A stretch of 15,085 nt of DNA from JBFLXN01 sp040755715 [NCBI: Candidatus Edwardsbacteria bacterium] (lineage in GTDB: Bacteria > Edwardsbacteria > AC1 > JBFLXN01): NCBI GenBank assembly GCA_040755715.1, contig JBFLXN010000056.1, positions 1 through 15,085 on the forward strand, read 5' to 3'. The notes under the pieces are model-generated. The model was given only the letters and a program-made list of their open reading frames with translations. It was not told the DNA's origin and made no database searches. This document shows positions 1-6,697 of the stretch, one piece after another (the stretch's first letter is position 1; every line of letters starts with the position of its first letter). The position numbers and the translations under genes are program-made.

Positions 1-191
1 TTTAAATAAACAGCCTATCTTCATCCATAAAGCTCCTTAAATCTCTTCTCTTATCTCCCCAATCTCTCTCTTTTTCTTCTCTTCATCCCTAATCTTTACT
101 TATATTTCTCATTTTGCAGAAGTCTAAAAGGGAGAAATATGGCTAATCTTACTTCCCCTTTCTTCAACGGGGATTATTCTTCTGGGTCTCT

Positions 192-523
192 GCCGAAAGC
201 AGATTTTTCTTGATTGCATAGGAAATTATATAAGCACAGATAATCGCAAGATTTAAAAACAACAGATGATCGCAGATAAAAACACAAATGGTTTAAATAT
301 AATCTGTGATTATTTTGGCGCCTAGGAAATTCAAAAATCAAAAATTAAATAATTAAATATCAAAATTAAGGAACAAAAATATTTTTCTTAAGAATAAATT
401 CCACAATTTTGATTTTTATCATGCCTAAGGCGAGCATTTTAGCACGAGCGTAAGCGAGTGCTTATCTTGTCTCCTTTTAATCTGTGCTAATCTGTGTTTC
501 GCCGAAGGCAAGATTTTTCTTGA
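192..523 (+). repeat. Two direct copies of a GCCGAARGC(A)AGATTTTTCTTGA word
   Basis: Bases 192-213 and 501-523 match except for one substitution and one inserted A. Both end in TTTTTCTTGA, which in the second copy becomes the TTGACG -35 box of lolD. The first copy has TTGATT but no well-spaced -10. A shorter relative, GAAGGATTTTTCTTGACA, lies at 6943-6960 and supplies the ftsK -35 box. The repeat may therefore spread -35 elements; that is inference. Confidence 0.5.
359..413. repeat. Imperfect A/T-rich inverted repeat
   Basis: ATCAAAATT (359-367) pairs with AATTTTGAT (405-413), and inside that GGAA (370-373) pairs with TTCC (399-402), separated by a 2x2 mismatch. The flanks carry further TCAAAAA-type words at 331-345. 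No T-tract follows, so it is not an obvious terminator. It most resembles a dispersed A/T-rich intergenic repeat. Confidence 0.5.
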
Positions 524-549
524 CGAAGGCTTTGTTTGTTTGGTATTAT
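520..549 (+). promoter_or_regulatory. Promoter for the lolD-mcsAB unit, predicting a leaderless mRNA
   Basis: TTGACG (520-525) is separated by 18 bases from TATTAT (544-549). The usual start site, about seven bases beyond the -10, falls on or next to the A of the lolD ATG at 556. There is no Shine-Dalgarno sequence before that ATG, so translation would begin on a leaderless transcript. A T-tract (TTTTT) lies just upstream of the -35 box. The start site is inferred, not observed. Confidence 0.6.
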
Positions 550-555
550 TTCAAC

Positions 556-1263
556 ATGAGGGCAGAAGAGAATGATTTACTTTTAAGAGTGATTGACCTG
601 TATAAGAGCTATTTTACAAAAGCAGAGACAATTCATGTTTTAAAAGGGATTGACTTCGTTTTGAAGAAGGGGGAAATTCTGGTGGTAGTTGGTGCTTCAG
701 GAGTAGGAAAGAGTACTTTACTTCATATTTTAGGTACGCTTGATAGACCAAACAAAGGTAAAGTCTGGTTAGGATTAATTGATTTATTTTCCTACCCGGA
801 CAAAAAATTGGCCATTCTGAGAAATAAGACAATGGGATTCGTTTTTCAGTTTCATTACCTCCTTCCCGAATTTACTGCTTTAGAGAATGTGATGATGCCT
901 GCCCTTATCAATGGAACTGACAAACAGACAGTCAGGGAAAAGGCTGGTTTTCTTTTAGAGGAAGTAGAGATAGGTGAGAGGGTGGGACATAAACCGAGTG
1001 AACTTTCAGGTGGTGAAAAACAAAGGGTGGCTTTAGCCCGGGCGTTGATAAATAGTCCTCAATTAGTTCTGGCTGATGAACCTACGGGGAATCTTGATCG
1101 GCAAAGTGCTGAGGGATTGCAAGAATTGATGATTTCTTTGAGCCGAAAGAAGCAAACATCTTTCATTATTGCTACACATAATTGGGAGCTAGCTTCAAAA
1201 GCTGATAGAGTTATTAAACTTCAGAATGGTAAATCTATTGAGGTCAGTAGGAATGCTTTGTGA
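556..1263 (+). CDS. lolD: LolD-type ABC transporter ATPase (lipoprotein release)
   Basis: Cytoplasmic ATPase of the MacB/LolD class, which drives an inner-membrane permease (LolC/E or LolF) that hands lipoproteins to LolA. From the ATG at 556 the protein is 235 residues, normal for LolD. Visible motifs are Walker A GASGVGKS (46-53), Q-loop FQFHYLLPEFTALENV with Q98, signature LSGGEKQRVALARAL (from 150), Walker B VLADEPTGNLD (171-181) and H-loop ATHNWELA with H208. The FQFH-LLPEFTALENV sequence is typical of LolD rather than of FtsE or macrolide exporters. An upstream in-frame ATG at 484 is unlikely because it precedes the promoter and adds repeat-derived residues. The partner permease is not in the window, which is unusual. 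The gene overlaps mcsA by 11 bases, implying coupled expression. Confidence 0.9.
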   Translation: MRAEENDLLLRVIDLYKSYFTKAETIHVLKGIDFVLKKGEILVVVGASGVGKSTLLHILGTLDRPNKGKVWLGLIDLFSYPDKKLAILRNKTMGFVFQFHYLLPEFTALENVMMPALINGTDKQTVREKAGFLLEEVEIGERVGHKPSELSGGEKQRVALARALINSPQLVLADEPTGNLDRQSAEGLQELMISLSRKKQTSFIIATHNWELASKADRVIKLQNGKSIEVSRNAL

Positions 1264-1765
1264 ATTTTGTGGGGAAGAAGAGGCGACCGTCCATTTGACA
1301 GAATTAGTCAATGGCAAGATTAGTGAATTTCATCTCTGTGTTAAATGTGCTGAAAAAAAGGGAGTTCAGTCTCCTTCTTTAAGTGAACCGTTTTCTTCTT
1401 TGGGTGCACTCCTGAGCGGAGTGATTGAAGAATTAGCTCTTAATGAACCAGTAGAGAAAGGAACTACTTGCCCAGGCTGTGGTGCCTCTTACTTTGAATT
1501 TAAGAAGACAGGACGATTGGGTTGTCCTAAATGTTATAATACCTTTCAAAAGCAACTGAAATCATTATTGCGTAAAATTCATGGGAACACTCGTCATACT
1601 GGTAAAAGACCAGTAATAGCTCCAATTAGCGCGGTACCGGCTCAAGACTTAGAGTTAGAAAAATTAAAAAAAGAATTGACAAAAGCAATTGAAAAGGAAG
1701 AATTTGAAAGAGCGGCCGAACTAAGAGACAAAATTAAACAAGGGGGAACGAAAAATAATGGCTAA
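1253..1765 (+). CDS. mcsA: McsA, zinc-binding activator of protein arginine kinase
   Basis: Activator and adaptor of the McsB kinase. The 170-residue protein has two pairs of paired cysteine knuckles: CEFC (3-6) with CVKC (29-32), and CPGC (73-76) with CPKC (91-94). A C-terminal UVR motif follows (about 135-165, with the EKEEFERAAELRDKI pattern) and mediates protein contacts in this family. The start at 1253 was chosen because MLCEFCG matches the usual family start and GAGG lies nine bases upstream; the longer frame from 1226 adds residues the family lacks. It overlaps lolD by 11 bases and mcsB by 8, so the three are probably one translationally coupled unit. Family and position beside mcsB agree well. 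Confidence 0.9.
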   Translation: MLCEFCGEEEATVHLTELVNGKISEFHLCVKCAEKKGVQSPSLSEPFSSLGALLSGVIEELALNEPVEKGTTCPGCGASYFEFKKTGRLGCPKCYNTFQKQLKSLLRKIHGNTRHTGKRPVIAPISAVPAQDLELEKLKKELTKAIEKEEFERAAELRDKIKQGGTKNNG

Positions 1766-2825
1766 GGTGGAACAGCTTTTAAGTTATTCAAGCAATTGGC
1801 TGACGGCGAGAGGGTCTTCTTCCGGAATTGTCTTATCCAGCCGGGTGAGAGCGGCTCGTAATCTTGAAGGTTTTTCTTTTCCGCTCTATTGTTCTGATAA
1901 GAGTAGAGAAGAAATTATCAATTTAGTCCAAACCACCGTTTGCCGTTCACTCTATTTAAAAGACGCTATCTTTTTTGAAGTGAACCGACTTCCTCACCTT
2001 GATAGACAGTTTCTCTTAGAAAGACATCTCATCTCCACAGAGTTAGTGGAAGAAAAAAGAAAATGTGGTTTGTTCGTTGGCGAACAAGAAATACTGGGGA
2101 TGATGATTAACGAAGAGGACCATCTGCGACTTCAAGCAATGTCGTCGGGGTTGCAATTGGTAGAGACTTTTCAGTTACTCTCCAAATTGGACGATGAGTT
2201 GCAACCTCTTTTACCTTATGCCTTCCACCAGGAATGGGGTTATCTTACCGCTTGTCCCACTAATACTGGCACAGGTTTAAGAGCCTCAATTTTGATTCAT
2301 CTTCCCGCCTTAGTTTTGACCAAAGAAATTGACAAAGTTCTTAAAAGTATTTTTCAAATTGGTCTGGCGGTTAGAGGATTATACGGTGAAGGCACTGAAG
2401 TTAAAGGTAATTTCTTTCAGATTTCTAATCAAACTACTCTAGGACGGAGTGAAGAAGAATTGATTGAAATGGTAGATAAAGTTACCCGGCAAATTATTTT
2501 ACAGGAAATAAATGCCCGAGAATTGCTTCTCAAAGAGGCTAAAGCAGAAACCGAAGATAAAATCTGGAGAGCCAAGGGTATTTTGGAAAATGCCAGGGTC
2601 TTGACTTCAGAAGAAGTAATTAATTTATCTTCTGCTATGCGTTTAGGTGTGACAATGGAAATTTTGAAATCGCCGGATATACAAACTTTGAATGAACTTC
2701 TTATTTTTAGCCAGCCAGCGCATTTGCAAAAAATATTGAACCGAGAAATGCAACCTCAAGAACGAGATACGGAAAGAGCTCAATGGGTAAGGAGAAGACT
2801 CTGTGAAGGCTCTGCTAGGAAATAA
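1758..2825 (+). CDS. mcsB: McsB, protein arginine kinase
   Basis: Cytoplasmic kinase that phosphorylates arginines on proteins, in known systems marking them for ClpCP. The 355 residues match the family length. Motifs are the nucleotide-binding SSRVRAARN (27-35), the catalytic-loop NEEDHLRLQ (118-126), CPTNTGTGLRAS (166-177, the family's CPSNLGTGLRAS segment containing the conserved Cys), GNFFQISNQTTLGRSE (217-232), and the C-terminal RDTERAQWVR region (336-345) corresponding to the phosphoarginine-binding part of the McsB C-domain. AGGGGG lies 11 bases before the ATG. clpC and ctsR, its frequent neighbours, are absent; a repeat-bearing gap and thiC follow. That suggests rearrangement or a ClpC encoded elsewhere. 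Confidence 0.93.
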   Translation: MAKVEQLLSYSSNWLTARGSSSGIVLSSRVRAARNLEGFSFPLYCSDKSREEIINLVQTTVCRSLYLKDAIFFEVNRLPHLDRQFLLERHLISTELVEEKRKCGLFVGEQEILGMMINEEDHLRLQAMSSGLQLVETFQLLSKLDDELQPLLPYAFHQEWGYLTACPTNTGTGLRASILIHLPALVLTKEIDKVLKSIFQIGLAVRGLYGEGTEVKGNFFQISNQTTLGRSEEELIEMVDKVTRQIILQEINARELLLKEAKAETEDKIWRAKGILENARVLTSEEVINLSSAMRLGVTMEILKSPDIQTLNELLIFSQPAHLQKILNREMQPQERDTERAQWVRRRLCEGSARK

Positions 2826-2850
2826 TGCTGCTAGGGTAATGGGACAACAT

Positions 2851-2912
2851 GGTGATACGGTGATATGTTGATAAGTAAAAATGTTTTCTGTATCAGCGTG
2901 TCAACATATCAT
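2851..2912. repeat. Inverted pair of a GATAC-SS-TGATATG repeat
   Basis: TGATATGTTGA (2861-2871) and TCAACATATCA (2901-2911) are perfect 11-base inverted arms with a 29-base spacer. Each belongs to a longer degenerate word: GGTGATACGGTGATATG at 2851-2867 and, on the minus strand, GATATGTTGACACGCTGATA at 2893-2912. A third copy is on the minus strand at 5475-5494. There is no T-run after it, so termination is not supported. It reads as a dispersed intergenic repeat. Confidence 0.6.
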
Positions 2913-2929
2913 CATTTCATATCTTCGTG

Positions 2930-2941
2930 GTCAAATTTGAC
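2930..2941. promoter_or_regulatory. 12-base palindrome upstream of thiC
   Basis: GTCAAATTTGAC is a perfect palindrome ending 27 bases before the thiC ATG. It could be a small operator, but no good promoter can be placed around it. No TPP riboswitch core is visible in 2826-2968. Functional assignment is a guess. Confidence 0.25.
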
Positions 2942-2968
2942 ACTGCTCCATTAAAGAGGAGAAAAATA

Positions 2969-4258
2969 ATGGAATTAGATGAATCTCACACCTTCAAAAA
3001 GGTGCGGGCTGAAGATATTTTGCAAGAAATTGCCAAAGATGAAAATGTAACCGTTCGTTTTCTCAAAGAAGGGTTAGAGTCTGGTACCGTGGTTATCCCC
3101 CAAAATAAAAGACGCAAAAACCTACCAGTAGGGATTGGAAAAGGATTGCGAACTAAGGTCAATGCTAATATCGGCACTTCTCAAGACCAAGCAGACCTAC
3201 AATTAGAATTAGAGAAACTATCTGTGGCCATTGACGCTGGGGCTGACACCGTAATGGACCTTTCTACCGGTGGGAATCTTGATGAAATCCGGCAGGCGAT
3301 TTTGGAAAAATCAACCGTTCCAATAGGCACAGTGCCTATCTATCAAGCGGCAATTGAAGCAGTGAAAAAGAAGAAAATGATGGTGAAGATGACTGAAGAC
3401 AGTATCTTTGAAGTGATTGAGAGGCAGGCTAAAGATGGAGTGGATTTTATTACAGTTCATTGTGGAGTTACTTTAGAAACCGTGGAACGGCTAAGAAATC
3501 AGGGAAGAATCACAGATGTTGTTAGTCGGGGGGGGGCATTCTTAATTGAATGGATGCTTTATCATAAAAAAGAAAATCCACTCTTTGAAGAGTATGACAC
3601 TTTACTGAAGATTGCCAAAGAATATAATCTTACCCTCAGTCTCGGGGATGGACTTCGGCCAGGTTGTCTGGCTGATGCGACTGACCGAGCCCAGATTCAA
3701 GAATTGCTCATTTTAGGTGAATTGGTTGATAGAGCCAGAGAAGCAGGAGTGCAGGCAATGGTGGAGGGACCGGGTCATATTCCTTTAGACCAAGTAATGC
3801 TCAATGTGAAACTGGAAAAAGAACTCTGTAAGGAAGCTCCTTTCTATGTCTTGGGTCCGTTAGTAACTGATGTGGCATGCGGCTATGACCATATTGCGGC
3901 AGCGATTGGTGGGGCCTTAGCGGCTTGGGCGGGAGCAGACTTTCTTTGCTATGTGACTCCCTCAGAACATTTGCGTTTACCTACCGTAGAGGATGTGCGT
4001 GAAGGCGTCATTGTTCTTCGCATTGCCGCTCATGCCGCCGATATTGCTAAAGGGATAAAAGGAGCTAGCGATTGGGATTTGGCTATGTCCAGGGCACGAA
4101 AAGCGCTAAAGTGGGACCAGCAGATAAAATTGGCCATTGATTCTGATAAAGCCAGAGAATTAAAAGAGTCAGGACGAACAAAATTTGAAGAGACTTGCAC
4201 AATGTGCGGAGAATACTGTGCAATGAAGAAGATGGGAGAGATATTGAAAAAGAAATGA
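2969..4258 (+). CDS. thiC: ThiC-family radical SAM synthase (HMP-P synthase or BzaF-like)
   Basis: ThiC converts aminoimidazole ribotide to HMP phosphate for thiamine; the close paralogue BzaF/BzaA-B makes 5-hydroxybenzimidazole from the same substrate in anaerobes. The 429 residues match the short form shared by many anaerobes and archaea. Landmarks are VNANIGTS (64-71), MDLSTGG (96-102), the SRGGAF loop, [29 protein letters not shown] and [11 protein letters not shown]. The C-terminal cluster motif is CTMCGEYC (C410, C413, C417), a CX2CX3C spacing. The start at 2969 has AGAGGAG seven bases upstream; the in-frame ATG at 2927 lies upstream of that site. A G9 tract (3528-3536) encodes the SRGG loop. 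With no thi or bza neighbours, thiC versus bzaF stays open. Confidence 0.8.
   Translation: MELDESHTFKKVRAEDILQEIAKDENVTVRFLKEGLESGTVVIPQNKRRKNLPVGIGKGLRTKVNANIGTSQDQADLQLELEKLSVAIDAGADTVMDLSTGGNLDEIRQAILEKSTVPIGTVPIYQAAIEAVKKKKMMVKMTEDSIFEVIERQAKDGVDFITVHCGVTLETVERLRNQGRITDVVSRGGAFLIEWMLYHKKENPLFEEYDTLLKIAKEYNLTLSLGDGLRPGCLADATDRAQIQELLILGELVDRAREAGVQAMVEGPGHIPLDQVMLNVKLEKELCKEAPFYVLGPLVTDVACGYDHIAAAIGGALAAWAGADFLCYVTPSEHLRLPTVEDVREGVIVLRIAAHAADIAKGIKGASDWDLAMSRARKALKWDQQIKLAIDSDKARELKESGRTKFEETCTMCGEYCAMKKMGEILKKK
2985..3008 (+). repeat. Degenerate palindromic element in the thiC start region
   Basis: CTCACACCTT (2985-2994) and AAGGTGCGGG (2999-3008) pair at eight of ten positions plus a G-T wobble, around a CAAA loop. 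The right arm is identical over ten bases to the valS palindrome at 14419-14428. It is read in the same codon phase there (KVR followed by A or G). It could be a decayed copy of the same element or a coincidence. Confidence 0.35.
3528..3536 (+). repeat. G9 homopolymer in thiC
   Basis: Nine consecutive G bases encode the Gly-Gly of the conserved SRGG loop and the end of the preceding Arg codon. The tract is unusually long for a genome of this composition. The frame is intact as given. Confidence 0.9.
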
Positions 4259-4272
4259 AAATACGACTAAAT

Positions 4273-5256
4273 TTATAAAACCATTTCTGCCTTCACCTCA
4301 CATTTAGTGCACTTGCCGTCAGTTATTCCAACCACATTGGTATAATACCCACTCCGGCTGACTAATAGTGCTCCACAGTTGTAACAATAAGTATCCGCCG
4401 TGTCTTCTAACCAAACATTTCCCACATAGACATACCGTAATTTCGCCTTAGCTATTTCATAAGCCTTCTTTAGCGTTTGAACAGGAGTGGCAGGAATTGA
4501 CATCTTGTAATGAGGGAAATAGCGCGAGAAATGAACTGGCGTCTCCACACCTAAATTAGCTGCCCAGTCAACTAAATCTTCCAAATCTTTTTCAGAGTCA
4601 TTGAGCGTAGGAATTATGAGATTGGTGAGTTCAATGTGACAGGCTTTCTTGCAAATCTCAATGGTACGTGAGACTGTTTTGAAGTCACCTTTGCAGATTT
4701 TCTGATAGAAAGATTCTCTGATTGATTTGAGGTCAATGTTCATTGCATCAACCAGAGGTAGGAGTTGGCGAAGTGGCTGTTCATTTATCATTCCATTAGT
4801 AACCAGAACATTTAATAGTTCGTTCTCTTTGGCAATTTTCCCCACATCAAGAAGATATTCATACCAGATAAGTGGTTCACTATAGGTATAAGCAATGCCG
4901 ATGGAATGATAGCGTTTAGCTAAATCAACGAGATTTTCTGGGGAAATAAATTCAGTAGTTACTTCTGTCTGCGAAATCTCCCAGTTTTGACAAAAAGGGC
5001 AAGCAAGATTGCAGCCGTTTGGGCCGGTGGAGAGGATTTCTGAGCCGGGATGAAAATGATAGAGTGGTTTTTTTTCAATGGGGTCAATGGCTAAGGAAGT
5101 GCATTGACCGTAATTGATGGCAAAGAGTCTTCCCTCTAAATTTTTTCTGCCACGACAGATTCCTGTTTTGCCTTCGGAAATCAAACAATAGTGAGGGCAG
5201 AGAAGACACCTGACCTTATTATTTTCTTTCTTTTCGTAAGATAGAGCTTCCTTCAT
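4273..5256 (-). CDS. amrS: AmrS-like radical SAM protein (AmmeMemoRadiSam family)
   Basis: Radical SAM enzyme related to pyruvate formate-lyase activases; the family is named for co-occurrence with Memo and AMMECR1 proteins, and its substrate is not settled. The 327-residue protein has the N-terminal CLLCPHYC and GICRGR cysteines (17, 20, 24, 34), the cluster motif CNLACPFCQNW (CX3CX2C at 82, 86, 89), TYSEPLIWYEY (124-134), VTNGMI (152-157), NIDLKS (173-178) and HFSRYFPHYKM (242-252). A C-terminal zinc-ribbon-like pair follows, CYNC (291-294) and CTKC (316-319). No clear Shine-Dalgarno sequence precedes the ATG. Neither Memo nor AMMECR1 is in the window. It faces thiC tail to tail with a 14-base gap and no visible terminator hairpin. 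Confidence 0.85.
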   Translation of the reverse strand: MKEALSYEKKENNKVRCLLCPHYCLISEGKTGICRGRKNLEGRLFAINYGQCTSLAIDPIEKKPLYHFHPGSEILSTGPNGCNLACPFCQNWEISQTEVTTEFISPENLVDLAKRYHSIGIAYTYSEPLIWYEYLLDVGKIAKENELLNVLVTNGMINEQPLRQLLPLVDAMNIDLKSIRESFYQKICKGDFKTVSRTIEICKKACHIELTNLIIPTLNDSEKDLEDLVDWAANLGVETPVHFSRYFPHYKMSIPATPVQTLKKAYEIAKAKLRYVYVGNVWLEDTADTYCYNCGALLVSRSGYYTNVVGITDGKCTKCEVKAEMVL

Positions 5257-5486
5257 TGGAAATATAACTTTTGTTTTTCGTTAGTCTGTGTAAAAATGGA
5301 TTACGGCTACGGTTACGAAGCCCGTTTTGTCTGAAAAGGAAAACGGTAAAAAGGTTATGGTTAGGAGGCTCGTTTCGTTTATGGGTTACGTCTTTCGTCA
5401 TTTTAACCCTCAAAACTTTTGACTCTTAACGATACGAGCCTCGTAACCCTAACCCATTGACGATCTTGGCTATACATATCAGCGTA
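5257..5486. other. 230-base gap between amrS and the DUF177 gene, dominated by repeats
   Basis: No gene is visible on either strand; in particular the small ribosomal protein L32 gene (rpmF), the common neighbour of DUF177, is not here. The stretch contains three copies of a GGTTACGAGGCTCGT repeat and one copy of the GATACGCTGATATG repeat. I see no convincing promoter for amrS in it. Confidence 0.6.
5311..5454. repeat. Three copies of a GGTTACGAGGCTCGT repeat forming a long inverted repeat
   Basis: Copies lie at 5311-5330 (plus), 5359-5378 (plus) and 5429-5448 (minus), differing at a few positions. The last two sit inside 27-base inverted arms, 5353-5379 and 5428-5454, that match at 24 of 27 positions around a 48-base spacer. 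Each unit has its own near-palindromic core (ACGAG-G-CTCGT), and TACGAGCCTCGTA at 5433-5445 is perfect. This is a REP-like cluster: compound palindrome, intergenic, multiple orientations. Confidence 0.75.
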
Positions 5487-5497
5487 TCATCGTCTCA
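5475..5497 (-). repeat. GATGATACGCTGATATG repeat overlapping the DUF177 stop codon
   Basis: Read on the minus strand this is GAGACGATGATACGCTGATATG, the same family as the words at 2851-2912. The TGA inside GATGATAC is the stop codon of the DUF177 gene (5489-5487), so the repeat supplies the last two Arg codons and the stop. A repeat insertion may have replaced the original 3' end. Confidence 0.5.
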
Positions 5498-6032
5498 GCA
5501 GGGTGTTGTCGCTACAATTGCACATTCCTTCATTAAGGTTTTTTCCGCATTTTGGGCACAATCCCTGACAATCTTCTTTACAGAGTGATTTTAGCGGTAA
5601 GGCTAAAATAATAGCCTCACGCACTTGTGGAGATAGGTTCAAATTTGTAGAAGAATACTCTACTACTTTCAGTTCCTCTGTAGTTAACTCAACTTTTCTT
5701 GTATGTTTACTCATACTTTTAGCGTATTTGATATGCGGAGGAGTTTTTTGATAGAGAATATCTACTTCTCCCACAAGTTCTCTCTGGTATCTATTTAAAC
5801 AGCGGCTGCATTCCATTTCTGTGGTAAATTCAACTTTACCTAGGAGAGAAAGATTATCACCAGTTTTTGTCAACCGAAGCCTGCCTCTAATTTCATCAGG
5901 ATAAGTTACTTCATCTGTTGGCAAATCAAAAAAGGCAGGTGGCAGAGAGAAGACTAGGGGATGCTCGCCGTCCTCAAGTTTTTCAAGGTTAATAGACAAT
6001 AGTGCTTTTTCACCTGTTATTTTATTTCTCAT
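5487..6032 (-). CDS. yceD: DUF177/YceD-family protein (23S rRNA accumulation factor)
   Basis: Family members are small cytoplasmic proteins needed in some bacteria and plastids for normal 23S rRNA accumulation. From the ATG at 6032 it has 181 residues. Diagnostic features are the internal CSRC knuckle (75-78) and the C-terminal block LPLKSLCKEDCQGLCPKCGKNLNEG, followed by CNC, which is highly typical of DUF177. A TTG start at 6044 would add four residues; neither start has a clear Shine-Dalgarno sequence, and I prefer the ATG. The gene usually precedes rpmF, but here a repeat cluster and amrS follow. It lies 71 bases downstream of ndk on the same strand and may be co-transcribed with it. The last codons lie in a dispersed repeat, so the C-terminal tail may be altered. 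Confidence 0.85.
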   Translation of the reverse strand: MRNKITGEKALLSINLEKLEDGEHPLVFSLPPAFFDLPTDEVTYPDEIRGRLRLTKTGDNLSLLGKVEFTTEMECSRCLNRYQRELVGEVDILYQKTPPHIKYAKSMSKHTRKVELTTEELKVVEYSSTNLNLSPQVREAIILALPLKSLCKEDCQGLCPKCGKNLNEGMCNCSDNTLLRR

Positions 6033-6103
6033 TTGAACTCGCAATATTGATTACACGGAGAAAATAAAGAGCTATTCTTTAGTTTTTATCTGTCTAATCT
6101 CTT

Positions 6104-6619
6104 TTAAGAATCTGCGTAATCAGACTTATCAAAGAAGAAAGCAATTTCTTGGGTGGCGGTTTGGGGCGAATCTGAAGCGTGAACGCTGTTTCGCCTTTTG
6201 TCTAAGCCATAGTCACGGCGAATGGTGCCCAAAGAGGCCTCTTTTGGATTGGTTTTTCCTACCAACTCGCGCAAGGCATTCACCGCATTTTCTCTTTCTA
6301 AAAGAGCTACCAACGAAGGCCCAGAACTCATATAGCGAACTAAAGGTTCATAAAATGGTTTTTTCTGATGCACCGCATAGAATTTTCTAGCGTCTTCTTC
6401 ATTTAGAAATACCATTTTCATCGCTTTGATTTTGAATTGGCTGACTTCAACCCGATGGAGAATTTCTCCTATCAGGTTTCGCATGACAGCGTCAGGCTTA
6501 ATAATCAAAAGTGTTTTTTCCCCTTGTTCTGCTCGGATAAGCGTGGACGTCCGTCCTACCCGGCGCTTTGCTCGGACTCTGATAAATCGAAGTCCTATCT
6601 TTCTATTACTTACCTGCAT
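6104..6619 (-). CDS. ndk: Nucleoside diphosphate kinase with an unusual N-terminal extension
   Basis: Transfers the gamma phosphate among nucleoside triphosphates through a phosphohistidine. The core from EKTLLIIKPDAV (34-45) to the end is about 138 residues, the normal length. It carries the active-site segment NSVHASDS with H148, RRDYG (134-138) and MSSGPSLVALL (97-107). The ATG at 6619 has AGAGG upstream and gives 171 residues, so about 33 basic residues precede the first strand (with RVRAKRRVGR at 14-23). There is no ATG between that start and the core; the next Met lies beyond KPDAV. A TTG at 6508 with AAGGGG upstream could start a shorter protein but would clip the first strand. The extension contains two similar TCCGAGCA-bearing segments, so it may be repeat-derived. 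Confidence 0.9.
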   Translation of the reverse strand: MQVSNRKIGLRFIRVRAKRRVGRTSTLIRAEQGEKTLLIIKPDAVMRNLIGEILHRVEVSQFKIKAMKMVFLNEEDARKFYAVHQKKPFYEPLVRYMSSGPSLVALLERENAVNALRELVGKTNPKEASLGTIRRDYGLDKRRNSVHASDSPQTATQEIAFFFDKSDYADS

Positions 6620-6634
6620 TCGTTCCTCTCATTT

Positions 6635-6662
6635 ATCCAGCACCTATGTATAAGTGCTGGAT
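6635..6662 (-). promoter_or_regulatory. Leader hairpin just upstream of the ndk start
   Basis: ATCCAGCAC (6635-6643) and GTGCTGGAT (6654-6662) are perfect 9-base arms with a 10-base loop. In the predicted ndk transcript the hairpin ends 15 bases before the ATG, immediately before the Shine-Dalgarno region. No T-tract follows, so it is better read as a leader structure than as a terminator. Confidence 0.45.
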
Positions 6663-6697
6663 TTGTTGATATGGAATTAAACGAACGATACCAAATT

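Larger units (their letters stand above)
1..555. other. Repeat-rich intergenic region with no convincing gene
   Basis: No reading frame here looks like a conserved protein. The stretch is pyrimidine-rich at 30-110, then A/T-rich with many degenerate short repeats. These include CACAGATAATCGCA-type words at 235-286, the opposite orientation (AATCTGTG) at 301-308 and 479-497, a long imperfect hairpin at 359-413, and two copies of a GCCGAARGC-AGATTTTTCTTGA word at 192-213 and 501-523. The second copy supplies the -35 box of the lolD promoter. It reads as an accumulation site of dispersed intergenic repeats. Confidence 0.6.

Noticed and set aside
1-24. Minus-strand frame open to the window edge, starting MKIGCLFK with AAGGAG about eight bases upstream
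   Set aside because: Only eight codons are visible and no family can be recognised; the purine-rich context gives such ribosome-like motifs by chance.
139-213. 24-residue plus-strand ORF starting MANLTSPFF with AGGGAG seven bases upstream
   Set aside because: It ends inside a repeat word, no promoter precedes it, and nothing supports conservation.
484-555. Upstream ATG extending LolD by 24 residues
   Set aside because: It lies upstream of the promoter at 520-549 and encodes residues from the intergenic repeat; the LolD core fits a start at 556.
2070-2087. TTGTTCG-TTGG-CGAACAA inverted repeat inside mcsB
   Set aside because: It encodes ordinary McsB sequence (LFVGEQ) at a normal position and is not related to the other palindromes, so chance is the simplest reading.
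2861-2911. Terminator after mcsB
   Set aside because: The arms are 29 bases apart, A/T-rich and not followed by a T-run.
2826-2968. Possible TPP riboswitch before thiC
   Set aside because: No CTGAGA or ACCTGATCTGG-like core is present; the stretch is filled by the GATAC repeat pair and a small palindrome.
5219-5413. Minus-strand ORF of 64 codons upstream of amrS
   Set aside because: It spans the GGTTACGAGG repeat cluster, has no recognisable features and overlaps the amrS start in another frame.
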